Below the pieces are notes generated by a model. That model saw only the letters and a list, made by a program, of their open reading frames with translations, was not told the origin of the DNA and searched no databases. This document shows positions 1-11,600 of a stretch of 64,000 nt of DNA, piece after piece. The position numbers and the translations under genes were made by a program. Where the stretch lies: contig CM049311.1 of the NCBI GenBank assembly GCA_026874595.1, forward strand, positions 65,077,953-65,141,952. The letters are read 5' to 3'. This stretch comes from Sipunculus nudus. Taxonomy: Eukaryota; Annelida; Sipuncula; Golfingiida; Sipunculidae. How positions within the stretch are numbered: position 1 is the first letter of the stretch; every line of letters starts with the position of its first letter.

Positions 1-345
1 GCTTATTTCTCAGGAACCATTGGGTGGATTTTCACAATACTTACTATGATCATAGGGAGTGATGGTCTGTAACTGCTGCACAAGTTTGGGGGTGCCATCT
101 ACAATTTCTGATTTTTAATGAATTTTTCTTGGATTTTTCAACTTTGGCCTTGTGAGCGGGATATCTCTAAAATGATTCACAATAGGAATTTTATTTCTTT
201 GGTGAAGATGTATATCGACAAAATCTCGGTCAAGTTCGAAAATACGTGACCTTGACCTACTTTTCAAGGTCACAGAGCTTATAATAGAATAAAACTTAGA
301 AGCTTATTTTTCAGGAAACATTTGGTGGATTGTCATGAATCATGG
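1..345. repeat. Tandem repeat, period about 301 bp, with GACCTTGACC motifs
   Basis: The opening block (gcttatttctcaggaacc...) returns at 302-343 as a close copy, giving a period near 301 bp. The unit contains accttgacctact and ttcaaggtcac motifs like those at 20.1-20.65 kb and 23.2-23.6 kb. No coding signal is visible. The array is cut by the window edge, so its size is unknown. Confidence 0.6.
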
Positions 346-479
346 TACATACCTCTCCATTTTAAATTTATAACTTAGACATGTACAGATATACATCCAT
401 GTCAGAACAGATATTTAGTACTTGTTACTGTTACCACCTTTAAACACTGTTCTTTTGGCTGAGGGCTTTTGTCAGCTTC

Positions 480-1260
480 TGCTGATATTCTAGTTATCTT
501 CCAGGCAACAAAAATCTAATAAATCTCTGATAAGGCAGTTTGTATCACAAGTCCGCCTACCTTTCACGAAAGCACTTTGGTCTTCATCTATCAGTATCTG
601 TAAACATCTTTTTAAGTCCCCTGTCAAAACTTTGCTTAATATTCTAAGTCCACGTTCAATAAACTGATAGGTCTCCAGGTCGAAAATCTCCTATTGTCTT
701 TTTCAGTTTTTCAATTAGTGTTGTTATTTCTTGTTTTCTGCTTGTGGTGAGAGACCCTTCAGTAAAACTTTGATTTAAACAATTTATCAGGTCATCACTC
801 AAAACACTAAAACAGATCATGTAAAATTATTTTGGTATTCCTTCATTAACAGGTGTTTTTTTTTATTCTACATATTTTTAATGCATTTTTAATTTCATCC
901 TCAGTAAATTTACTTTCGCAATGACCTGCCTAGTTTTCGGGTAATATCGGTAATTTAGTATTAACAAAGAATTGTTAAATATCCTTTTCTCCTACATAAA
1001 TCTTCCTCATATATTTTTCTTGATAATATTCCTTTATTGCTTTTATTATATTATCTGGCTTCTGGATTTCGTTCCAATTTATAATCAAACTTGTTGTAGA
1101 TTTTTTCATTCATTTCTCTTTTCAGTTTTTAAAAAGTACCTTGTACACGTTTTCTTAATGAGTTTCCTGTTAAAAAATTACACATTCCTCATCCTTTTTA
1201 TTCAGTACCCAATTTTAAAGCTCCATCCCTTCATATTTTTATTTATAGTCTCCTCACATT
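480..1260 (-). pseudogene. Decayed LINE reverse transcriptase fragment
   Basis: Read on the minus strand and allowing frame changes, this stretch gives the classic non-LTR ORF2 order. First is a TRYFLKTEKRN-like linker (about 1110-1150), then a CESKFTEDEIKNALK-like segment (about 890-925), then SVLSDDLINCLNQSFTEG (about 750-810). WRPISLLNVDL follows (about 645-680), and then ILSKVLTGDLKR...DEDQSAFVKGR (about 560-640). These match fingers and palm blocks 0-3 of LINE reverse transcriptases of the L1/Tx1-like group. Stops and at least two frame changes make it a relic. The catalytic FADD block is not visible because it lies past the decayed end. Clade placement is an inference. Confidence 0.75.
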
Positions 1261-3335
1261 TAAAGAAATAACCATAAAGTCAACTGCCCTAAGTAAAGGT
1301 TTCTACATATTTTTATGAATTTATTGTTTGCATTTATTGTGAGAATTAAATTTTGATTTTTATTATAAACTCTCATTAACGACTGAATATATCATTCAGA
1401 TACATTATATTATTTGTAAATTTTTTTTCTTATCCCAATATAATATCTTTCCCTAAGACGGCATAAACTGTTGGTGTTCTCTTGTTTAATTCAATCTGTA
1501 AAACTCCATATGTTATTGTATCAATCAAATAGAATCTAAAGAGAATTTGAATGGTAACTTTAAAAAGGTTTTAAAAATTAATATTATTTTGGTGGCTTTC
1601 CGACTTTCTCTGAGGTATGAAAGCATTCCGTTTGATTTAACCACTGTGATTTCACTTTTGTAATTAAATATTATCAAATGACCTATCACATATGCGAAAA
1701 GAACGGTAGGAGAAAGAAAAAACATGACAATTTATAGTTAAGGTAGCCTCTGAAAGAAGGAAAGGACTAGGAGACCGGCTCTTTGATCTAGTAAAAATGT
1801 TTTAGCATTGTATATTAATATTCGAACTATATCATGCAACTGACTCGTTCGTAACATTCGGTTTTGCTAGCATATTTTTATTATATTTTTTCCGCATATG
1901 TACTTTTACCTTTACATTTTGTTTATGTACACTTCTACGTGCACTTGCGGCATTAGTTGTAACTTATTACTACATTTAAACAAATAGTTAATCCTTGTGA
2001 AAATATTTACAATTCTAACTTGTTTTGGGAGACAATGTCATGTGAATGTGTGCCCAAGGCGTCAAGGTACAGTATAGGCGGGTCATTCTTTCTCCCATTT
2101 AACCAAGAATTAAATTTGGTTGCGCTTGTGAACCTCTGAGCTTTCGTGTCTTTGTCCTTAACAAATACCACACCGTCTCTTGTACATCAATCTCTTTTGT
2201 AATTCGCTTTTTTTCATACCTCCGCTAATACCAGTAGCAAGGCACCCCCATGCCCCCCCCCCCCCCCCAATATAATTGGTGTCCCTCTCTTTGTCTACAA
2301 AACCAAATAGGATCAGGCTTACACCAGAATACCTGATAACTTGGCATACATTTAGCCTTTATCAGGCTCGTCTGGGGTAGTGTCTGCTGTCAGTTTGCAC
2401 CTTGCTGTGATTGACAATTTGACATACAACATGTTTTGATAACAGCCAGCCGCTTTTTACAAGCTGGTGTGGACAGAGTGTGTGACTGCTTTGCCATACG
2501 TTTACATGTCACTGGCTTTGGTGTAGGCAGTTGGATGTCTCAATCAAGTTGATCTTGTAGTATAACAAAAGGTAATTAAATTTAGTCGTTTAAGCGAAAT
2601 GTTCGATATTCTCTTTCATCTTATCACAAAAATCATTGGTATGATTATTATTCTTGTCATTTTTTTGGTATAAATAGATACAGCTGCAGTTCTAGTTATA
2701 GTAATGCAGTAATGATTTGTAAAGTGATTATTAATTGTGTGTGAAAATTGACTCTCCGACATGACAGACATGCAAGTCATAGCAAAGATAGACCATATAT
2801 AGTAGAGTTATGGATATTTTATATTGGTAATTTAATGAAGCCTGTTGTGGTGACATAGTATACAATACAGCGGCAAATAAGACAGATTTTGCACGACACG
2901 ACAAAAGTGAAAAAAATGAGTTTACCGTAAACGTCACAATTTAACTGGTAGGATACATTATCTGACTTTTCGAGCAAAAAACAGTCCCACCGAGCAAGCT
3001 CAAGGTCTTTACTCATGGAGCAAGAGCTTAAATTACAAACATCTTTTATTCCATTAATTAATTCATGTCAGGTATACGTCCTACTTATATTCGCTTGTTC
3101 AGCTAAGTCTATGTATCTGAGGTTTGGCATGGCATAACTAACATAACAAAATTATATTTAAGGTTATGAGTAGGTTAACTTAGGTGATGAGTACGTTAAA
3201 CTGAGGTAAGTTTTTTTTTATATTAATCAGACGTATGTGCTATAGGAATTATTTAGATCCTGATCGAGGTTTGGACTGGTCAGATTCCCGGTCTTGCTGG
3301 TAAGATTCATTTTTTCAGTCGTGTAAAGATTGTTG
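1261..3335. other. AT-rich intergenic sequence, no gene seen
   Basis: Only short ORFs typical of AT-rich noncoding DNA occur here. None shows a recognisable domain. A cytosine run lies at about 2251-2268. Confidence 0.6.
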
Positions 3336-3597
3336 TTTTCAAAACCGGTTATTTATCGTTCTTCTTTTTTTTTGTAAAGTGCCTCGTTTTCAGTTCAGTC
3401 TCGTGATACGTTTTCCTGAGTAAAGGTGTTCAGTAAGTCAGGGATCGTGAGAGAGCACACACCACAGGTATATTATACTGGCAAAACTTTGTAAAGGACA
3501 CTAGTAAATTATCATGATTTAAGTCATGTTCTGTCAACCAGTTTCGTTTTTCATAAAATAATGCTTTATGTGCGTGCCTGAAACTATTCGGCCTACG
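3336..3597. repeat. Direct repeat block, copy 1
   Basis: This block and 4021-4271 are diverged copies of the same sequence. They share, among others, cagttcagtctcrtgatacg, ggtgttcag, gatcgtgaragagcacac and aaactattcggcctac. Neither copy shows coding potential. Spacing between copies is about 0.68 kb. Confidence 0.8.
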
Positions 3598-4020
3598 TGA
3601 AATGGCGCAGCCTGCAGGATTTCAATCATCAAATCTTGACATGAACATCTCAATCTGGTCAGTGCTCGTTTATGCTTGGTATTAGTCACACACAGTAAAT
3701 ACTTCTCCATTGAGAGCATAGATTATATAAAACTAATTCAGTATTTAATTCTACATCACAAGACCAGTTTTTTACTGCCATATTAATAATGTTTTTCCTT
3801 TATTTTAGCCAAAAATATTCCTATGTCTCCTACTTCTTGATTCATCCACACATACCAAAAAAATATCGCTGCATATTATGCTTCTTATATGAGTACCCCA
3901 TGTTTGTTTTCTATTCATATCTAGATTAATCAGCATAATATATATACGTTTTGGATATCTATTATTCCCACCCTTCTTACAATGCGTCTTTTAATTTTTT
4001 CAATTGTTTACTGGTTGCGG

Positions 4021-4271
4021 TTTTCCAAACAGGTTATTTACCGTCTTTCTTTTTTTCAGTAACATGCCTCTTTTTCAGTTCAGTCTCATGATACGTTTTC
4101 CTGAATTTAGGTGTTCAGAGAGTCAAGGATCGTGAAAGAGCACACAAAACAGGTACTGGCAAAACTATGTAAAAGACACTTGCAAATTATCATGATTAAA
4201 GTAACGTTCTGTCACACGGTTTCGTTTTTCGTAAAATAATGCTTTATTTGCCTGAAACTATTCGGCCTACG
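4021..4271. repeat. Direct repeat block, copy 2
   Basis: Diverged copy of 3336-3597, colinear with small indels. It may be a local duplication or two copies of one short interspersed element. No A/B box promoter or poly-A tail was recognised. Confidence 0.8.
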
Positions 4272-5811
4272 ACAATTGGGATTGTAGGCCTGCTTGAGTC
4301 ATGATAAAAGCAATATCGGGGTATGCATCGCAGTGGTTTTAATCATGTTTCATTCATATTCTGGTAAATCCATTCATACTCCTAACATAATGCTAAGGAT
4401 GATTATTAAACACAAAAGAATATTTGTGAACTCCCAACCAAAACTGAAACCCCGTCTGTATGGTCATTTCCTGTATCGCCTGCAAGTTGCTTGCGTCCTG
4501 TGACCTGTGCGTTGTCAAAAATGACGAAAATATTTGCATTCTCGTGAGGCCTTATAATGCGTTCCCTAGAGCTAGATGTAAGGACACTGACAGACAAGTA
4601 ATCTGGTCGTAATGTCAGAGGGTCAATATGACGCTAACATATTGGCTGGATGGAAACATGGCAATAAAATTAGAAAAATGATACGAAGTTTCAAAAGAAA
4701 CACAATCTAGATCAAGAATATGGAGGGGTCTTCGTCTATACAATTTAAATATTGAATATTGTAAAATTTAATATTCCTATCAGCATTTGTAAATGCCGTA
4801 CTCACAAAGTATAATCCCATTATAATGTTAAATTATCTTGACAGTTTATTTTCTCACATGAATTTCTTTAGGAACATGCAAAATATATTTGTGTATAGGT
4901 TTCTTGAAGCAAACTTTATGTTAGGTTCCTATATCTCATGAATGGAAAATTCGCAATGTTAATTTTCGTGCCTTATAGTCAGAATTGTACAAGATAGCGT
5001 TTCGGAAGAACAGCAGGCCTATTGACAGTTTTTTATCAATGCTTTATCAATACCTTTTTTTAACTTGTTATAGGCGACATTGTGAATATATATTTTTCAA
5101 TATGTGTTTTCATGTATGTTTGTGTAATATATTGGCATTTGTATTGCAAACAATATGATTACACTATAGAGTGATAAATAATAATGACAATAATAATAAC
5201 AGGGACAATACAAAGACAATATTATAAAGGCATTTAACAGTCGGCTTTTACAAAGGTTTGTACATAAACAGGTACATTTACAAGTAACATTTATTTTCAT
5301 AATATATACCAAGTCATCCAATTTTTTTCAGAATATTCTATGTATATGCATGGCTGCTTTATGTACGGTATACTTTGATGTAAATGTATTATTGTATGAT
5401 ATATTTTATTTAAAAAGAATAGTACTGACAGTGTTTTTATTACAGGTTGAAAATGTACTTCGAGTGGGAGATGCTTTCTTTTAACAGCCCAACGAGGTAA
5501 AGGCTAAATATACATTTGATACTGCAAGGCTGGGTGCCGATTGGACAGGAAAAGTATGTATGAATTTTCAATAAAACCGAAAATGCTGATTATCATTTCA
5601 GCCAAGCGATTGATATAATGATTAGCTCCGTCTATCTGGCTGCCTGTCCGTCCCTTAGCAAACAGTTCATATGTGACTCGATATGTCAAAAAGATAAAAT
5701 TTTCGACACAACAGGTTTTGTTTAAATCTTTTTACTTTTTGAAATATGAAGTAAATAGTACATACGCGATAGGACAAAAAAACCATTACCGAAATCCGCA
5801 TGTGATGTATC

Positions 5812-5814
<3 letters not shown>
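4272..5814. other. Intergenic sequence, no gene seen
   Basis: AT-rich DNA with no supported coding region, RNA gene or repeat of note. Confidence 0.6.

Positions 5815-5872
<58 letters not shown>
5815..5872. repeat. (TA)n microsatellite
   Basis: About 58 bp of alternating TA directly abutting the fold-back element at 5872-5985. Confidence 0.95.
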
Positions 5873-5876
<4 letters not shown>

Positions 5877-5985
5877 TAAGATAAACAGTGACGCCTATTA
5901 TGTATGTTAATAAACTAGTTAGTCTATCTAATAGGCGTCACTGTTTATCTTAACTTTCGCTTCAACTACAGACTAACACGGCTAT
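5872..5985 (-). mobile_element. Fold-back repeat, candidate Penelope-like element tail
   Basis: 5872-5900 and 5929-5957 are a perfect 29-bp inverted repeat with a 28-nt loop. The whole block lies between two (TA)n tracts. Read on the minus strand it runs from gccgtgttagtctgtag to agactaactagtttatt. From memory, vertebrate repeats ending in a hammerhead-type motif share this order (gccgtgttagtctgta ... agactaacaaatttatt). That similarity suggests the tail of a Penelope-like element that copied back on itself. No reverse transcriptase or GIY-YIG domain is present. The inverted repeat is certain; the family call is an inference. Confidence 0.5.
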
Positions 5986-5986
5986 A

Positions 5987-5988
<2 letters not shown>

Positions 5989-6032
<44 letters not shown>

Positions 6033-6059
6033 TTATTTATTTATTTATGTATATATATA

Positions 6060-6113
<54 letters not shown>
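5989..6113. repeat. (TA)n / (TTTA)n microsatellite
   Basis: Alternating AT interrupted by TTTA repeats at about 6027-6047. It immediately precedes the start of duplication unit A. Confidence 0.95.
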
Positions 6114-6114
<1 letters not shown>

Positions 6115-7076
6115 TTGATCGAGGTTTGATTATATACCGTACAATGCCATTGGTAACGATAGACATTGACAAACCCCTTCCATCATGCTTGTTCACAATT
6201 TATTCACATGTACTGGAAAATCGTCGCTCAGTTATAGTCCTCAGGTAGTATTTTGGGGAATAATATGTAATCGTTTCTCCATTCGCTAAACCTTATACCT
6301 ATTGAAGCAAATATGTGATGATTTGTATGTATATTCACCTGTATGCCTTGAATATTGACCATGACCAAGTTTTGTCAGTTCCCGAAATCTGGTAGCGCCA
6401 CCTGAATTTTTTTTCTAATTTGTTCAATTTTCTTTCTATTTTTAAGACCGTCCAATGACAGTAATCAAATCAGTTTCTTAGCTGTGGGTTCATGTAGAGT
6501 TCCAAAACCTGGTGTGTAAATTAATTATGATGGATTTTTCAGCTCACGAAGACTGGTGTTGCCACCTGTATTTTTTTCTATTTTGATGCATTTGTTTTCC
6601 TTTATTTTGATACTGCCAATTTATATTGTTACTATAAGATTCTCAACTCTGGTTTCATATAGTGTCCTGAAATCTCATGTGTTTATTAGGGCCCCGCTTG
6701 AATGACAGTAATATAGTAATCACCCTGCCATATAGTAATCATTCTATCCGTCCGTCTGTCCGTCTTTTCGGATGTCTGTCTAATTCTTTCTTGATGAAGG
6801 TCTAGGTCAGAGGGCCCATCCATTCAGAAATTTGGTTATGGACGATAACTCCAGTAGAGTTAGACAGATTGGCTTCAAACTTGATCACAGGACCCATATT
6901 TTGAAAAAAAATCTCATAAAAATAATCTTATGGAAAAATTCTGCTGAGGGTCGAGACCCCTGGGTCCCTAGCTCTTTTTATTTGTATATTTAGGATATTG
7001 AAATTAAGTACAATGTGAGAGAGACACAGTCAGATAACCCCTGGGTTATTTCAATTCATTATAATCCAATCATGCC

Positions 7077-7088
7077 GGTATATTAATT
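7077..7088 (+). promoter_or_regulatory. Possible TATA-like element, oxygenase copy A
   Basis: ggtatattaatt about 190 bp upstream of the start codon sits in a block (tcattataatcc...ccggtatattaattcactc) conserved between the two copies. No transcript evidence is available. Weak call. Confidence 0.2.
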
Positions 7089-7280
7089 CACTCGCGCCTG
7101 CCAAAGCATCTATTAATTGAAAACATAAAAAACCAAAGTTCATTAAGATCAGTTTATCAGCAACAACAGATAACATATTTTAAGATCGAAATCAACAGAC
7201 CATATGTGTCAACAGAACATGTGTTGGTTGTACATTGTTTTCTATACGTGAATTAAATACAGTTTCAAATACATCAGAAG

Positions 7281-8576
7281 ATGTCGCACATTCCGCTTGT
7301 GGATTTCAGAGAATATGGGTTAATGCACAAGTCAGCGGAGGAAGCGAGACAAAATACAGGGGCTTTTAGTCGTATAGCAAACGAATTATTCCATGCCTTC
7401 CAAAATGTTGGCTTTGTTTACCTGGTGAACACAGGCTTACCGTCAGAGCAGGTACAACTTTACAGTCTTATCATAAACTAAATATTTAGCTCTCCCTGGT
7501 CATTGATCTTTCAGGCTGTAAATGTCTCCTTTGAAATGAATATTGCTCTTATAGAGTATGAAGAGGTCAAACACCGCAGTATTTCACCTAATGATATGAG
7601 CACATATTTGTCAAATATGTTACCATAATGATACAGGAAGTGTATTCAATAATAGTTTTAACCATACATTACTAATTAGCTGTATTTCTAATCAACTTAT
7701 AATTGTATTCACCAAACGCGGTTTTCAACCAGGATTTGTCCCATAGGCTGCCTCTGCAGAAAATGTTCTTTGGAATTTTCCGAAACTTGGCATCATAATA
7801 GGGTTTCATGGGAGCAGGTACTTTACAAAGATTGGTAGCTCCCTATATAATCATATTCGCATGGTGTCTATCCATGTTCATATATTGGCCATACACGGTT
7901 TCGTGTGTCGGATTAACACTTGTATGTCCATCCATCCTGGATACGTATATCTCATACCATAGCCTCTTCCACAGGCTCCGATTGAGCCTGTGGATGGGGA
8001 ATAAAAGGCCTTCTCTGATTGGCCAGATTTACTGAATTTTCTCATTGGCCAATCCCGGGAAAGCCCCTGCTTGGCTCTGTCAAAAAACAAGCGCACATGG
8101 TGCTGGCTGTCAGCTGACGAGTACTTCATTGGGATCTTTTTAATATCGGGCTTCATGATGAAGGAACAATAGACACATATTGTAAATACAACTGCTAATT
8201 ATTACGGAAGCATAATGCCAGCTTTATGGGTAAAGAACACGAAGTTGGATATGCATACATGTCAAACCTAAGGCTAAACAGAAGGTCGGTGTGCCCCTCA
8301 CCTCAAGCCTCACGGCTTGTCGTCAGGGTAAGTCGTGAAGTGTTTATTTCTGATTAACAGCCCATTGCCTGAGGTTTGTCAAAATTTGTGGGACAGCATG
8401 CTCCCTAAACCAAACACTTAGAAAGAGTAAAATTTATTATATTTCCCCCAAAATCATTTAAGATTTCAAGCATAAACCTTTTTTTATATTATACCTGTGT
8501 ATATTTTTTTATAGTGTCATGTATAGTCTGTATAAATATGTTCAACGGGTGTTACTTTACTGGGCCTTAGGTCCAT

Positions 8577-8644
<68 letters not shown>

Positions 8645-11600
8645 GAGGCATGTATGTATGTATACCAGTATATATTCTGTTGGTTAAGTGTCATGCTGTA
8701 ACAGGATGAATGTATAATTTCATTTTATGACCTGGTGCTTAATCACATTTAGCACAAAAGATTCATATATTTTAACTAATATTTCATACATTGTGTAATA
8801 TACATTCCAAGTATCATGCAATAACCTTAAAACAAATAATTCAAATTTAAAATATATATTTTTCATATAAATATGTGCAGTAATTCTGATTTATCTATGA
8901 AAAAAGGGCGTTGATAAATTAATATACTTGAATAAAAATGAAGGTACAAAACAAATACATTAGAAAAGAAAATACAGACATGTTACTTTAAAAGACAAAT
9001 GATGGAACTTTTTAGCAGCAAATAAAAATAATTGACAAAGTTTGAGTTTGTCCAACTGTGTTTTATGAAGAGGAGACCTTTGTTCAAGGTTAAATAGGAA
9101 TTTCAGTGGTTTTAAAAGTCAAACAATTGTCACTGGTCCACTCTGAATAACATTTTACCTCAGGGTCAAGTCTGAGGACCAAAAGTGTGTGTCATAGATA
9201 TCTTAAGAGGATAATCTGTCCTAAATTTTAATGTGAAAAGATATGGCATTAATGCTCGCAGTTCAGTTACATCTTTGTACAAAATACCAGCTACCCTGTG
9301 TATTACTAGCTTGTGTGTATTTGATCATCTCCAGTTGGATATAGAGATGTGCTCAGATATGGAATGTTGCACTGCAGTTTAATATGTATAGACATAATGT
9401 CATCAGTTAAATGCTATAATGCTGAAGATTTATTAGCATGTGCTTGATAAACCTGCATTCACTGTTACAGCATTTCAATTTATTATTTTTGGTCAGATGT
9501 GTTTCTTGGTGGAAAATGCAATATATTAGCTATGTTTATGAAATATGTTCAGTATTAAAGATCAGTTGAGGTTCCTAGTGTCCATTTGTCCACATGCTCT
9601 CTCTCACACATGACTATTAGAATATATAAGGGCTGCAGGTAACAATGCATCAAATAATTCACTGAATCAAAGCCAGTCAACCAGCAATAAAAGGCTCACT
9701 TAATTTAATTTATTGCATTTACAGAAATATCCATGTCTTTTTGATAATTTTTTATCTCTAGGTGATACTTAAGGACGTAAAATATACATATACATGGTGT
9801 AGTGGGGATTGTTGTTTGAAAGGGAAAGTCACCTGACACTCCATATTTTATGTGTGGGCAATAAGCAGTAGTATATTCAGAGTTGCAATTTGACCAAGGC
9901 AAACCTATTTTACCCAATCCAGTGGGTGGAACCTGGGTTAAAAGTATTTTAACGAGGATTGACCCATTATATACTCCAGATTTTTGCCCAGCATATTAGA
10001 ATATTTTTTTAAAGATTAGCTTCTTTTGAATTGGTCAAAAGAACTTCAGCACACATTTTGTGAACATAGATATGTGAGCCAAGTGGCTCTGACCACATCA
10101 TCACTGTCTAAAAGAAGCTATTTACACCCATTTGCCACTTGTTGGGTTGCATGTACAAAGCACATCATTCTGAATAATAGAAATTAGTGGTAAAACCAAT
10201 TCTGAGGAATAACTTGGTAAAACCCATTCAACCCAAACTGGGTTTTTTTGCAACTGACATGCTCCCATACGCAGCTGGGTACATCTCAACAGCTGATCAC
10301 TATATTATGTTCAGCTGTAAATAAAAAACATGCTGTTGTACTACTATTAATTTCAGACTGGTGCAGTTCTAAAATTTAAAGTTTTAGTTCCAGTAAGATA
10401 CTGAAGAAGCACCCTGATCTCCATGACAAAATAAAGCCCACTGTCTCTGTAGGGATGTATGCTTAGGGGAAGATTGGATGTCCTACACTCCCTCCCTGGG
10501 TAATGAAAAAAAAGGTGAATACATGCTCCATGTTAGTCTATGTGATTCATATATTAAGGTATAGGTCTACTGCATTAATAAATTACTTGCATTTTTAGGT
10601 GAAAGTTAAAGCAGAAACCTATAAACCTTGATTTGCACACTAATAAATTTTCAATGGGGATTTCATGTGAAAAAAAAATCAAATTCCTACTTAACCCACA
10701 ATATGTGGAAATAAAAAGTCCTGTAATATTGCAGGAAAAAGTAATTAAGATCACTTTACATGAAGGAGAAAATTGTTTAAGGACAGCATTTACATGGTGC
10801 CAATTACATGTATAGAACTGCAGATTTGAACGAGACCATGGTCAAATACTATGCATGCAGACACATAGACTTCTGATCATTCTATTCATGTCATGTGAAT
10901 AACTACATTGTATTTAGATATCTATATAATGTTATTACATATAACAATTCCTTAGTAAAACATAGATACAAGCACAGATCTTTTTCTATGGTAAAATATA
11001 TCCTAATGGAAGTCCACAAGGTCCAACAAAAATACTTATTTAAATATAGGAAATCAAAGTAAAGGAGATACATGTGCCAATGATAAAGACCAGACTTGCT
11101 TAAAACAAAGAGTCCATACCATGTCTATGTAACTTTACATTATATTTCACTTAAGTTTGTGCTTTAACCATGAGAACATAATTTTTGTTTCAAATCAAGC
11201 ACCTGATATAAAGTAATAAGTAGAGAAGCTGACACATGCCTGACTGTTGCTTTTGATCTGCTTCAGTCTAGTGTATTTCTGTATTCTTTTGATATATACT
11301 GAACAGTTCATCTTTAAGGGAAGATGATTTGCATTTCCTACCACTTTGCAGTGATGTAGTTTAGTCCACCCCATTCAAGTCCAAGTGCAAGTCAGAGTCC
11401 AGGTCACTTAAGTCCAATTCTAAATATGAATCCTCAAGGTTTAAGTCCAAGTCCACCTTCTTCAAGTCCAAGTCATTTGGAACATGAGTCCAAGTCCACC
11501 ATCATTGAGTCCAAGTCATTTGGAACACTAGTCCAAGTTTGACACAAATTTTCTTATTAAAAGAACTTGGAATCGGATATTTGGGATAATCATGCAAATT

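Noticed and set aside
972-1271. 99-codon hydrophobic ORF on the plus strand
   Set aside because: It is the antisense shadow of the minus-strand LINE relic; its hydrophobicity comes from T-rich sequence.
7878-8156. 92-codon minus-strand ORF
   Set aside because: It spans the edge of the intron-1 insertion, is absent from copy B and has no recognisable domain.
8519-8701. ORFs made of repeated IY residues (also near 5.8, 21.1, 27.1, 34.0 and 62.5 kb)
   Set aside because: Translations of (TA)n microsatellites.
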